Part shown: positions 1-8,200 of the stretch, in pieces
Layout of the letters: each line of letters begins with the position of its first letter
Numbering within the stretch: position 1 is the first letter of the stretch
Assembly (NCBI GenBank): GCA_963748405.1
Contig: CAVVIT010000007.1
Span: 372,001 to 436,000 of the forward strand
DNA: 64,000 nucleotides
DNA from: Fen-1273 sp963748405
GTDB taxonomy: Bacteria > Bacteroidota > Ignavibacteria > UBA10030 > UBA6906
Reading direction: 5' to 3'
The notes under the pieces: model-generated
Seen by the model: only the letters and a program-made list of their open reading frames with translations
Databases searched by the model: none
Told to the model about the DNA's origin: nothing
Program-made: the position numbers and the translations under genes

Positions 1-1204
1 CGAGTACCGACCGGATGTTCGCTCCCTGCAGCGGCGCCTGTTCCTCCGGCGGAAAGGCGGATGTGTCCCCGTACACCACGTCTCCCCCCTCGAGCACGCG
101 CCGCCACCGCTCATGAGCCAGCCCCGAGAACGAGATGCGCTGAAAACCCGGCCTGCCGTCCCCGCCGTGCCCCGGATCGGTATTCCAGGCAAACTGCCTG
201 GTCGCGACGATGGTCCCGCCGGCCACCTTCGCGTTCTCGAATATGTACGTCCTGTCGACGCGCATGACTCTCCCGAGCCGTTTCAGGAGGTCGTTGATCG
301 TCGACTCCGGATCGGGGGACTTCAGGAACTGCTCGGCGGCGTCCCTGACGATCTTCAGAATCGCGTCCCGCCGGGCGACTGCTTCCTCCCCTTTCCTCCT
401 GTCCCGCGTGTCCCTGATGACGATGAGGTCGGCGGACCTGCCCTCGTACTGTATCCGCCCCGCGTTGACTTCGACGGGGATCGGGTGCCCGGCCGCGCTC
501 AGGAGTATGGTGTCGTACGTCGACGGGACCGGTTCCCCCTGCATGCGCTTCCGGTAGTTCTCCGAAAGCTTCTTGAGCTCGTCCGGATGGATGTAGCCCG
601 TGTATGCGGTCCCGATCACGCTGTCGATGGGGGCGCCGAAAAAGTCCGCGAGCACGGGATTGAGATAGCGGACGATCCCGTCCTGTATGACTGCGATGCC
701 GTCGTGCGCCCGTTCCACGAGGTTTCTGTATTTCTCCTCGCTCTCCAGGAGCCGCTGCTCGGAACGCTTCAGATCGGTGATGTCCACCGCGACGCCGAGC
801 ACGCTCGGCGTTCTCTCCGGCCCGAATTGAAACGGGATCTTCGTCGTCTGGAGAAACCGGACGTGCCCCTGCGTGTCGGTGATTTCCTCCGCGGGGATCG
901 TCTTCGGCTTCCCGTCCCGGATGACCGCAAGATCGTCCTCGTGAAATTGGATCGCCTCCCGTGGAGTGGCCGAAAAATCGGCGTCGGTCTTCCCGAGCCC
1001 CTCCTCGACCGTGGTGCCGTAGGCCTCCGCGATCGCCCTGTTCATCAGGAGAAACCTGCTCTGCTCGTCCTTGGCGAATACGAAATGCGGGACAAGATCA
1101 ATGACCTGACGGAGGAACTGTTCGCTCTCGCGGAGAGCGTCTTCCGCTTTTGAAGGAGGGGCGGACGGGCGATTGCGTGCCGCCTGGGGATTTCGTGTTT
1201 CCAT
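1..1204 (-). CDS. PAS/PAS/GAF sensor protein, C-terminus outside window
   Basis: Reading the minus strand from an ATG at 1204 gives an open frame of about 401 residues that is still open at the left edge. A first PAS domain spans about residues 27-145 and ends in VAVDITDLKRSEQ. A second PAS domain spans about 155-270, starting EEKYRNLVERAHDGIAVIQD and ending LIVIRDTRDRR. From about 280 a GAF-like region follows (VRDAAEQFLKSPDPESTINDL, then VDRTYIFENAKV). No signal peptide or membrane segment is seen, so it is probably cytosolic. PAS-PAS-GAF order is usual in sensor histidine kinases and diguanylate cyclases; the output domain lies outside the window, so which one it is cannot be told. No clear Shine-Dalgarno precedes the ATG. 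It is divergent from the kdp operon. Confidence 0.85.
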   Translation of the reverse strand, partial: METRNPQAARNRPSAPPSKAEDALRESEQFLRQVIDLVPHFVFAKDEQSRFLLMNRAIAEAYGTTVEEGLGKTDADFSATPREAIQFHEDDLAVIRDGKPKTIPAEEITDTQGHVRFLQTTKIPFQFGPERTPSVLGVAVDITDLKRSEQRLLESEEKYRNLVERAHDGIAVIQDGIVRYLNPVLADFFGAPIDSVIGTAYTGYIHPDELKKLSENYRKRMQGEPVPSTYDTILLSAAGHPIPVEVNAGRIQYEGRSADLIVIRDTRDRRKGEEAVARRDAILKIVRDAAEQFLKSPDPESTINDLLKRLGRVMRVDRTYIFENAKVAGGTIVATRQFAWNTDPGHGGDGRPGFQRISFSGLAHERWRRVLEGGDVVYGDTSAFPPEEQAPLQGANIRSVL

Positions 1205-1513
1205 GGCAGTTCGGAGAGCGATTTTGGACGTGATGAACCTGAAATATTGTGCAATTTGCGCGCCACATCCGGACATACGGGCATAATGCAGGGTTTTTTG
1301 CACGGTGAGCTCCCGGGGCGCCCTTCCGGGTCGGATAAAATGGACATTTCTACAACGCAGTGCGGGTCATTATTGACCTGATGGCTGCACGGGTTCCTGC
1401 CGTGATCACCCTTCCTTATACTCTTTTTATATCCCCCCGGTCATTCTTTACATCCCGTTGATTGCCTCCCGGCCTTGCTTTCCCAATATTGGTCCGCCCT
1501 GAAACGGGGATGC
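1205..1513. other. Intergenic region between divergent sensor gene and kdp operon
   Basis: About 310 bases without a convincing coding region. It should hold the promoters for the PAS sensor (leftward) and for the kdp operon (rightward). There are AT-rich patches around 1415-1430 and 1485-1492, but no element matching the TTG-N20-TAnnTTTG promoters found elsewhere. I saw no recognisable riboswitch. Confidence 0.5.
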
Positions 1514-1543
1514 ATGAAATCACACACACGGAGCGGCCACATC

Positions 1544-2137
1544 ATGTTCACGCGACACCTGGTTTCATCGGTACTCGCCCTGCTCGTATTTACGGTCATC
1601 ACGGGAGTGCTCTACCCGCTTCTGGTCACCGGAATCGCGCAGGCGGTGTTTCCCGGGAAGGCGAACGGAAGCCTGATCACGTCGGGAGGATCGACCGTCG
1701 GATCGGAGCTTATCGGCCAGCCCTTCAGCAGCCCGAAATACTTCTGGAGCCGTCTTTCGGCCACGTCTCCTTTCCCGTACAATGCGGGCTCGTCGACGGG
1801 GTCGAACCTCGGTCCCACGAACCCCGCCCTTGTTGACGAGGTCAAAGGGAGGATCGCGGACCTGACGAAGGCCGATTCGACGAACATGCTCCCCCTTCCC
1901 GTCGACCTGGTGACCTCGTCGTCAAGCGGGCTCGACCCCGACATCAGCCTCGCCGCGGCGTTGTACCAGGTGCCGAGGGTGGCCCGTGTCCGGGGCTTGA
2001 GCGAGGACCGGGTCCGGGCGCTCGTCGATGCGTCCGCGCTGGGGAGGACGTTCGGCGTCCTGGGGGAGCCGCGCGTGAACGTGCTCGGGCTGAACCTGGC
2101 GCTGGACGGAGCTTCGAACCCGGCGGGAGGGAAATGA
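1544..2137 (+). CDS. kdpC: Potassium-transporting ATPase KdpC subunit
   Basis: KdpC is the single-span accessory subunit of the high-affinity KdpFABC potassium pump; it sits in the inner membrane with its soluble domain outside. The protein has an N-terminal membrane helix (SSVLALLVFTVITGVLYPLL) followed by the family motifs KANGSLI, GSELIGQPF and YFWSRLSAT, then SGLDPDIS and the RV..LSEDRVRALVDA segment. At 197 residues it is close to the usual 190-200. The ATG at 1544 was chosen because the helix then begins as in other KdpC proteins, with GGAG about 10 bases upstream; an in-frame ATG at 1514 is possible. Its position is odd: kdpC normally follows kdpB, but here it is the first gene of the operon. 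Its stop overlaps the next start as ATGA. Confidence 0.93.
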   Translation: MFTRHLVSSVLALLVFTVITGVLYPLLVTGIAQAVFPGKANGSLITSGGSTVGSELIGQPFSSPKYFWSRLSATSPFPYNAGSSTGSNLGPTNPALVDEVKGRIADLTKADSTNMLPLPVDLVTSSSSGLDPDISLAAALYQVPRVARVRGLSEDRVRALVDASALGRTFGVLGEPRVNVLGLNLALDGASNPAGGK

Positions 2138-2247
2138 CGATGGACTTCATCTGCATGGGGGTACTCGTGCTTTTCGCGGGCGGAACCTGGGCCCTGCTGA
2201 AGATCTGTGAAGTTCCCGAAGAACGTAAAGGCGGAGGCAACTCATGA
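2134..2247 (+). CDS. Tiny single-span membrane protein between kdpC and kdpF
   Basis: A 37-residue frame starting MTMDFICMGVLVLFAGG and ending EVPEERKGGGNS. Its start overlaps the kdpC stop (ATGA) and its stop overlaps the kdpF start (ATGA), so it is wired into translation of the pump operon. One hydrophobic helix (FICMGVLVLFAGGTWALLKIC) is followed by a charged tail. It is not KdpF, which is the next frame. I know of similar very short proteins with a W..L..C pattern near kdpF in some genomes, but no assigned function. A small regulatory or assembly subunit of the pump is an inference. Confidence 0.6.
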   Translation: MTMDFICMGVLVLFAGGTWALLKICEVPEERKGGGNS

Positions 2248-2336
2248 ACTGGGTCTATCTCGTTTCCGGCGTCATCGCGCTCGGGCTCATTGTCTATCTC
2301 TTCGTCGCACTTCTCAGACCGGAGAAATTCGAATGA
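2244..2336 (+). CDS. kdpF: Potassium-transporting ATPase KdpF subunit
   Basis: A 30-residue single-helix peptide, beginning MNWVYLVSGVIALGLIVYL and ending LLRPEKFE. Both the length and the hydrophobic helix followed by a polar L.RPE(K/R)F end are typical of KdpF, which stabilises the KdpABC complex in the inner membrane. GGAGG at about 2233 serves as ribosome binding site, and start and stop both overlap the neighbouring genes as ATGA. It directly precedes kdpA, as in standard kdpFABC operons. Confidence 0.88.
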   Translation: MNWVYLVSGVIALGLIVYLFVALLRPEKFE

Positions 2337-4057
2337 CACTGAATGGCGTTCTGCAGATCGGCCTCTACATCGCCGCGCTTCTGCTCCTGACGAAGCCGCT
2401 GGGCGCGTTCATGGCGCGCGTCTACCGGAGGGAGAAGACGTTCCTTGATCCGGTGATCGGTCCCCTGGAGCGGCTCGTCTACAGGCTTTCCCGCATCGAT
2501 GCGGCGCGGGAGATGGACTGGAAGGAGAACGCGCTGGCGATGCTCCTCTTCAACGCGGCCGGATTCTTCGCCGTGTACCTCATGCAGCGGCTGCAGCATC
2601 TCTTTCCCCTGAATCCTGCGGCCATGGGGCCGGTCGGCGCGGACTCATCGTTCAACACCGCCGTCAGTTTTGCCACGAACACCAACTGGCAGGGATACGG
2701 CGGCGAGACCACGATGAGCTATTTCACGCAGATGGCGGCGCTGACGGTGCAGAACTTCGTTTCGGCGGCGACCGGGATGGCGGTCCTGGCGCTCATCATC
2801 CGGGGATTCGCCCGCCACAGCTCCCGGACGCTCGGCAATTTCTGGGTTGATCTGACGCGGAGCACGCTCTATATCCTGCTTCCCCTCTCGATCGTGTTCG
2901 CGGTCGTTCTCGTCTCGCAGGGGGTGCCGCAGAATCTCTCGCCCTATGCCCGCGTCCGGTTCGTGAATCCCCCCGCCGACACGAGCGGGGCCTTGGTGAC
3001 GGAGCAGGTCATCGCGATGGGTCCGGTGGCGTCCCAGGTCGCGATCAAGCAGCTCGGGACGAACGGCGGCGGCTTCTTCAACGCGAACTCCGCGCATCCG
3101 TTCGAGAATCCGACGCCGCTGTCGAATTTCCTTGAAATGCTGGCGATTCTCCTCCTTGCCGCGGGGCTCTGTTACACGTACGGAGTGATGGTCGGCGACA
3201 CGCGCCAGGGGTGGGCGCTGGTTGCAGCCATGACGATCATCCTCGTCGCCATGATCGGCGTCTGTTACTGGGCGGAAGCCGCGCCCAACCCCCTGTTGAA
3301 CGGTCACGGGATCGAGCAGTCCGCAGGGAACATGGAGGGGAAGGAGGTCCGTTTCGGCGTCGCCAACGCGGCGCTCTGGGCGACGACGACCACGTCCGCT
3401 TCGAACGGATCGGTCAACGCGATGCATGATTCGTTCACGCCGCTCGGGGGAATGATACCCCTGATCGCGATGCACCTCGGCGAGGTGGTCTTCGGGGGGG
3501 TCGGCTCGGGGCTCTACGGCATGCTCGTGTTCGTGATCGTGGCGGTCTTCGTCGCGGGGCTCCTCGTGGGGAGGACCCCCGAGTACCTGGGGCACAAGGT
3601 GGAATCGTTCGAGATGAAAATGGCGTCGCTTCTCATACTCATCATGCCGATGACAGTGCTCGTGTTTACCGCCGTGGCGGTGATGACCTCCGACGGGAGG
3701 GCGGGGATCGCCAATCCCGGCGCCCACGGGTTCAGCGAGATACTGTACACGTTCACCTCGCAGGCGAACAACAACGGGAGCGCGTTCGCGGGAATCTCGG
3801 CCAATACCCCCTTTTACAACATTGCGGGCGCGATCGCCATGCTCATCGGCCGCTACTGGCTGGCTCTTCCCACGCTTGCCCTGGCGGCGTCGCTCGGCCG
3901 GAAGAAACTCGTCCCCCCCGGGGAAGGGACGCTGCCGACCCACACGCCGCTTTTTGTCTTCTGGCTCATCGCCGTGGTGCTGATCGTCGGCGCGCTCAAT
4001 TTTCTCCCGGCGCTCGCGCTCGGGCCGGTCGTCGAATACTTCACGATGATACACTGA
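2333..4057 (+). CDS. kdpA: Potassium-transporting ATPase KdpA, K+ channel-like subunit
   Basis: KdpA binds and conducts potassium in the KdpFABC complex. The 574-residue protein is of normal length, with about ten membrane segments. Family signatures include FNTAVSFATNTNWQGYGGE (first pore loop region), KQLGTNGGGFFNANSAHPFE, the TTTSASNGSVNAMHDSFTPL loop and FTSQANNNGSAFAG. The start at 2333 gives the usual N-terminus (MTLNGVLQIGLYIAALLLL) and overlaps the kdpF stop as ATGA; a longer frame upstream runs through kdpF and is not used. kdpB follows after 12 bases. Confidence 0.98.
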   Translation: MTLNGVLQIGLYIAALLLLTKPLGAFMARVYRREKTFLDPVIGPLERLVYRLSRIDAAREMDWKENALAMLLFNAAGFFAVYLMQRLQHLFPLNPAAMGPVGADSSFNTAVSFATNTNWQGYGGETTMSYFTQMAALTVQNFVSAATGMAVLALIIRGFARHSSRTLGNFWVDLTRSTLYILLPLSIVFAVVLVSQGVPQNLSPYARVRFVNPPADTSGALVTEQVIAMGPVASQVAIKQLGTNGGGFFNANSAHPFENPTPLSNFLEMLAILLLAAGLCYTYGVMVGDTRQGWALVAAMTIILVAMIGVCYWAEAAPNPLLNGHGIEQSAGNMEGKEVRFGVANAALWATTTTSASNGSVNAMHDSFTPLGGMIPLIAMHLGEVVFGGVGSGLYGMLVFVIVAVFVAGLLVGRTPEYLGHKVESFEMKMASLLILIMPMTVLVFTAVAVMTSDGRAGIANPGAHGFSEILYTFTSQANNNGSAFAGISANTPFYNIAGAIAMLIGRYWLALPTLALAASLGRKKLVPPGEGTLPTHTPLFVFWLIAVVLIVGALNFLPALALGPVVEYFTMIH

Positions 4058-4069
4058 CAGGAGTGAGGA

Positions 4070-6163
4070 ATGGCTGCTGAATCTTCTGCGCTCAAGAAAC
4101 CGCTCGGCCTGACCGGGGACATGTACCGGCGGGCGTTCGTGGATACGCTCGTCAAGCTCCACCCGCGCTGGATGATGCGGAACCCGGTCATGTTCGTCGT
4201 CGAGGTCGGGAGCGTCCTGACGACGGCGCTCTGGATACAGGCGCTCGCCGGTCACGGGGAAGCCCCGGCATGGTACATCGGCTTTGTTTCACTCTGGCTC
4301 TGGTTCACCGTGCTGTTCGCCAACTTCTCGGAGGCGCTTGCCGAGGGGCGGGGAAAAGCGCAGGCCGAAGGGCTCCGGCGCGCCCGGAAGGAAACGATGG
4401 CGAAGCGGCTCAAGGAGCCGCGGCACGGCGCGGCGACCGAATCCGTCCCCTCCACCTCCCTGAGGAAAGGTGATGCGTTCCTTGTCGAGGCGGGGGACGT
4501 CATCGCCGCGGACGGGGAGGTGATCGAGGGAATCGCCTCGGTCGACGAGAGCGCGATCACGGGGGAGAGCGCTCCCGTCATCCGCGAGTCGGGGGGGGAC
4601 AGGAGCGCGGTGACCGGCGGGACCCGCGTCCTGTCCGACTGGCTCGTCGTCCGGCTCACCGCCGAGCCGGGCGGCGGGTTCCTCGACAGGATGATCAAGC
4701 TCATCGAAGGAGCGAAGCGGCAGAAGACGCCGAACGAGATCGCCCTGAACATCCTCCTGGCCGCGTTCACGATCATATTCCTCGTGGTGTGCGTGACGCT
4801 GCTGCCGTTCTCCCTCTTCAGCGTCCATGTGGCCGGGCACGGTGCGCCGGTGACCGTGACGGTCCTTGTGGCGCTTCTCGTGTGCCTTATACCGACGACG
4901 ATCGGAGGGCTTCTGGCGGCGATCGGGATCGCCGGGATGGACCGTATGATCCGACACAACGTGATTGCGACATCCGGCCGCGCGGTGGAGGCCGCCGGAG
5001 ACGTCGACGTCCTCCTTCTGGACAAAACGGGGACTGTGACGCTGGGGAACAGGATGGCGACGGAGTTTTCGCCGGCTCCCGGCGTGGCGAAGGAGCGACT
5101 TGCGGACGCGGCGCAGCTTGCCTCGCTCGCGGACGAGACTCCGGAGGGGAGGTCGATCGCCATTCTCGCGAAAGAGCAGTACGGGCTTCGCGGAAGGGAA
5201 GTGCGTGAGATCGCGGCCCATTTTGTCCCGTTCAGCGCCCAGACGCGCATGAGCGGTGCGGACATACAGGCGGACAATCCGGCATTCAAGCGGATCATCC
5301 GCAAGGGGGCTTCGGAGGCGATCCGCGGGTTCGTCGAAGGTCAGGGGGGGACGTTCCCCCAGGCGGTCCTCCAGGTGGTCCAGGACGTGAGCCGGAGCGG
5401 CGGGACCCCTCTCGTCGTTGCGGAAAATGAAGAGGTCCTCGGCGTCATCCACCTGAAGGATATCGTCAAGGGGGGGATCAAGGAGCGTTTCGCGCACCTC
5501 CGGTCGATGGGGATACGGACGGTGATGATCACGGGGGACAACCAGCTCACGGCGACGGCCATCGCCGCGGAAGCCGGCGTCGACGACTTCCTGGCCGAGG
5601 CGAAGCCGGAAGACAAGCTCCGGCTGATTCGGGAATATCAAAAGGGGGGGCGGCTCGTCGCGATGACGGGCGACGGGACGAACGACGCCCCGGCTCTTGC
5701 GCAGGCGGACGTGGCCGTGGCGATGAACACGGGGACGCAGCCGGCGCGCGAGGCGGCGAACATGATCGATCTGGACAGTAATCCGACGAAGCTGATGGAG
5801 ATCGTCGAGATCGGGAAGCAGCTCCTGATGACGCGCGGCACGCTCACGACGTTCAGCATCGCCAACGACGTGGCGAAGTACTTTGCCATCATCCCGGCGG
5901 CGTTTGCGACGACCTACCCCGCGCTGAACGCGCTCAACATCATGAAGCTCGCTTCGCCGGAGAGCGCGATACTCTCGGCCGTCATATTCAACGCGCTCAT
6001 TATCGTCGCGCTGATCCCGCTCGCGCTCAAAGGGGTGAAGTACCGCCCGGTGAGCGCCGTGCAGCTTCTCCGGCGCCACCTGTTCATCTACGGGTTCGGA
6101 GGTCTGATCGCGCCGTTCGCGGGAATCAAACTGATCGATATGCTCATGGCAGCGCTGGGATGA
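4070..6163 (+). CDS. kdpB: Potassium-transporting P-type ATPase KdpB
   Basis: KdpB is the ATP-hydrolysing catalytic subunit that powers potassium uptake. The 697-residue protein shows the actuator motif ITGES, the phosphorylation motif DKTGT with the acceptor Asp at about residue 318, the TGDN motif and the hinge motif MTGDGTNDAPAL, plus about seven membrane segments. A GGAGTGAGG ribosome binding site precedes the ATG. The gene lies between kdpA and an outer-membrane barrel gene. There is no kdpC downstream, because kdpC has moved to the front of the operon. Confidence 0.98.
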   Translation: MAAESSALKKPLGLTGDMYRRAFVDTLVKLHPRWMMRNPVMFVVEVGSVLTTALWIQALAGHGEAPAWYIGFVSLWLWFTVLFANFSEALAEGRGKAQAEGLRRARKETMAKRLKEPRHGAATESVPSTSLRKGDAFLVEAGDVIAADGEVIEGIASVDESAITGESAPVIRESGGDRSAVTGGTRVLSDWLVVRLTAEPGGGFLDRMIKLIEGAKRQKTPNEIALNILLAAFTIIFLVVCVTLLPFSLFSVHVAGHGAPVTVTVLVALLVCLIPTTIGGLLAAIGIAGMDRMIRHNVIATSGRAVEAAGDVDVLLLDKTGTVTLGNRMATEFSPAPGVAKERLADAAQLASLADETPEGRSIAILAKEQYGLRGREVREIAAHFVPFSAQTRMSGADIQADNPAFKRIIRKGASEAIRGFVEGQGGTFPQAVLQVVQDVSRSGGTPLVVAENEEVLGVIHLKDIVKGGIKERFAHLRSMGIRTVMITGDNQLTATAIAAEAGVDDFLAEAKPEDKLRLIREYQKGGRLVAMTGDGTNDAPALAQADVAVAMNTGTQPAREAANMIDLDSNPTKLMEIVEIGKQLLMTRGTLTTFSIANDVAKYFAIIPAAFATTYPALNALNIMKLASPESAILSAVIFNALIIVALIPLALKGVKYRPVSAVQLLRRHLFIYGFGGLIAPFAGIKLIDMLMAALG

Positions 6164-6174
6164 AAGGAAAGAGT

Positions 6175-7497
6175 ATGAAGTCTGTGATGGCGTTGGTGCT
6201 GACGTTCGTGATATGTGCGCAATCCGGTTTCAGCCGCCCGGACACCACGCAGTCCGCAGCGGCTTTCGAGCCGTTCGCCTGGGGAGACTTCACGTGGCTG
6301 AACGGAAACGACCGGCAGCACGAGGCGCTCCTGGACAGCAAGTACTTCACCGGGTCGTTCATGGTGGACGTCAACTACAACTACTCGTTCAACCGCCCGA
6401 TCGATCACACGAACGTCGGATCCACCGCCACGTTCCGGGAGGGAGAGGTTGACCTTTCGTTCGTCGGTGTCGGCGGCGATTTCCACTACGATAATGTGCG
6501 CGGGCGCCTCTTCCTCCAGCTCGGCACGCGGGCGACCGGGGTTCCCAGGAACGACAACAGCGTCTTCAGGGGGCAGTTCGACCTGGCCGACGCGTACCGG
6601 TATATCAGCGAAGCGTACGGAGGATATCACTGGGACGTGTGGCACGGGATCAACCTGGATATCGGCATATTCATGTCATATGTGGGGCTGATGTCGTACG
6701 CGAGCTGCGAGAACTGGTCGTACCAGCCATCGTATACGTCGGATAACACCCCCTGGTTCTTTCACGGTGCCCGGCTCCAGACATTCCCCTCCGACAATCT
6801 GAAGATCGAGTTGTGGCTGATCAACGGCTGGCAGACATACGGCATGTTCAACGAGGAGCCCGGACTCGGATTCCAGGTTCTGTACCGCCCCGAGGAGTGG
6901 GTGTCCCTGGTCCTCAACGGCTATTACGGCTACGATACGCCGAACCTTCCCAACCGGCTCCGCGTGCACAGCGACAACAGCCTGGAAGTCCGTTATCGCC
7001 ACGCTCCGGGCGCATTCATTTCCAAGGCGGCTTTTTCCATTACCGGGGACCTCGGATTTGAGAACGGGGGAGGGGTCACGCCGTTCGGCGGCTCCGGAGG
7101 CCCGGCACAGAATTTCATCAGCGGCATGGTCTATCACCGGCTCTGGTTCACTGATGAGAAGATCGGCTGGACCGTCGGGGGCGGGTTCATGCACAACCCG
7201 GGCAGGTACCTCGTGCTGACGCCCACCGGCGTTGCCTCGAACACATTCACGACGAACCCGGGGGATAAGTTCGATGCGTGGGATTTCTCCACGACGCTCC
7301 AGTACATGCCGAACGAGTACATCACGTGGGACCTTGAGCTCGTCCACAGGGAATCGAACGTACCGTATTTTGCCGGGCACGGAGGGGTGACGTCACCCAC
7401 GGGGTACAACCCCCCGTTCGGCGATCCGACGGGATTCGTTCCGGATATGGTCAAGACGGAGACGCGGATCATATTTGCGCTTCTCGTGCGATTCTGA
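6175..7497 (+). CDS. Outer-membrane beta-barrel (porin-like) protein in the kdp operon
   Basis: About 440 residues with a clean signal peptide (MKSVMALVLTFVICAQSGFS) and then alternating aromatic/polar strands rich in Tyr, Trp and Asn, ending in RIIFALLVRF with a terminal Phe, as outer-membrane barrels do. It resembles the large-porin (BBP2-like) group. The ATG at 6175 has AAGGA six bases upstream; an in-frame ATG at 6160 overlaps the kdpB stop and is an alternative. Because it sits tightly between kdpB and kdpD, it may carry potassium or another cation across the outer membrane. That role is inferred from position only. Confidence 0.85.
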   Translation: MKSVMALVLTFVICAQSGFSRPDTTQSAAAFEPFAWGDFTWLNGNDRQHEALLDSKYFTGSFMVDVNYNYSFNRPIDHTNVGSTATFREGEVDLSFVGVGGDFHYDNVRGRLFLQLGTRATGVPRNDNSVFRGQFDLADAYRYISEAYGGYHWDVWHGINLDIGIFMSYVGLMSYASCENWSYQPSYTSDNTPWFFHGARLQTFPSDNLKIELWLINGWQTYGMFNEEPGLGFQVLYRPEEWVSLVLNGYYGYDTPNLPNRLRVHSDNSLEVRYRHAPGAFISKAAFSITGDLGFENGGGVTPFGGSGGPAQNFISGMVYHRLWFTDEKIGWTVGGGFMHNPGRYLVLTPTGVASNTFTTNPGDKFDAWDFSTTLQYMPNEYITWDLELVHRESNVPYFAGHGGVTSPTGYNPPFGDPTGFVPDMVKTETRIIFALLVRF

Positions 7498-7510
7498 GGG
7501 GAGATCTCTG

Positions 7511-7696
7511 ATGGGGAAACGGTCGATTGCCGCACTGGTGCTGCTCCTCTTTATCGGGGGATGCACCCGCTCCTTCGAGATACTCAACGCTGTCGGGGGC
7601 GGGGAAGGAGCGTATATGACGTTTCCACGGGGTGAGCGGCCCCGGGAGGGGGACATACTGCGGATCGTCGGGGTGAGCGCAGAGGAGGTGAAATGA
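7511..7696 (+). CDS. Small lipoprotein, unknown function, kdp operon
   Basis: A 61-residue protein with a lipoprotein signal: MGKRSIAALVLLLFIGGC, where LFIGGC is a good lipobox and Cys18 would be lipidated. The mature part is only about 43 residues and matches no family I know. GGGGAG lies about eight bases before the ATG. The stop overlaps the next gene as ATGA. Its place between the porin and KdpD suggests a periplasmic or outer-membrane accessory of the potassium system; this is inference. Confidence 0.65.
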   Translation: MGKRSIAALVLLLFIGGCTRSFEILNAVGGGEGAYMTFPRGERPREGDILRIVGVSAEEVK

Positions 7697-8127
7697 TCGG
7701 ATCCTGTTCGGTACCGGAGGAGGCCCCCCGTTCCGCAACGGTCAGGTTCGGCCGGTTCATACTCCGCGGGGGAGGGCCCCTTTTCGAGCTACCCCTGATC
7801 GATGTCAGCAGCCGCCGGACGGCATTGATGTTCCCGCCGGGGACGACCCTCGCCTGCGGCGACGAATTCGAAATCGTCCGGCCGATCCTGGCCGGCGGGG
7901 ACTGCACGATCCGCCCCGGACGCCCCCGCGAGGTCGTCGCCGCAGTCAGGATTCTCGCTGTCGAGAAAGGGACCCTGGCACTCGTTCAGGTCCTCCGGGG
8001 ATCCGTCATCAAGGGATACTGGGCACAGAGATCGGCACTGAAGGGCGCACTCTCTCCCCGTGACCGTTCCTTGAATGTTCCTGACTTTTTCTCTATCCTA
8101 CATCCGAAGCATCAGGCCGGCCGCTGA
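7693..8127 (+). CDS. Hypothetical protein, 144 aa, kdp operon
   Basis: Unrecognised. It starts by overlapping the lipoprotein stop (ATGA) and has no signal peptide or membrane segment. The first two thirds look like a small beta-rich domain (FELPLIDVSS, FPPGTTLACGDEFEIV), then VVAAVRILAVEKGTLALVQVLRGSVIKGYWAQ, a pattern seen in domains that tune binding surfaces, and a polar tail (SPRDRSLNVPDFFSILHPKH). It is coupled to the lipoprotein and lies 73 bases before kdpD. The two could work together, but no function can be assigned. Confidence 0.6.
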   Translation: MIGSCSVPEEAPRSATVRFGRFILRGGGPLFELPLIDVSSRRTALMFPPGTTLACGDEFEIVRPILAGGDCTIRPGRPREVVAAVRILAVEKGTLALVQVLRGSVIKGYWAQRSALKGALSPRDRSLNVPDFFSILHPKHQAGR

Positions 8128-8200
8128 GCTGCGCGCCCGCACACGGCGTGCGCTGCTCGGTGCCCGCCCCTTCCCCCGTCGGTAACGTGTCGCGCTGACA

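Noticed and set aside
113..1153. Long plus-strand frame across the PAS sensor gene
   Set aside because: The minus strand of the same bases encodes a clear PAS/PAS/GAF protein; the plus frame is an Arg/Pro-rich shadow of high-GC coding DNA.
1205..1513. Possible riboswitch (potassium or c-di-AMP type) ahead of the kdp operon
   Set aside because: I could not recognise any conserved riboswitch core in this region; a covariance-model search would be needed to claim one.
4289..6079. Large minus-strand frame opposite kdpB
   Set aside because: Charged low-complexity translation; kdpB on the plus strand has all P-type ATPase motifs.
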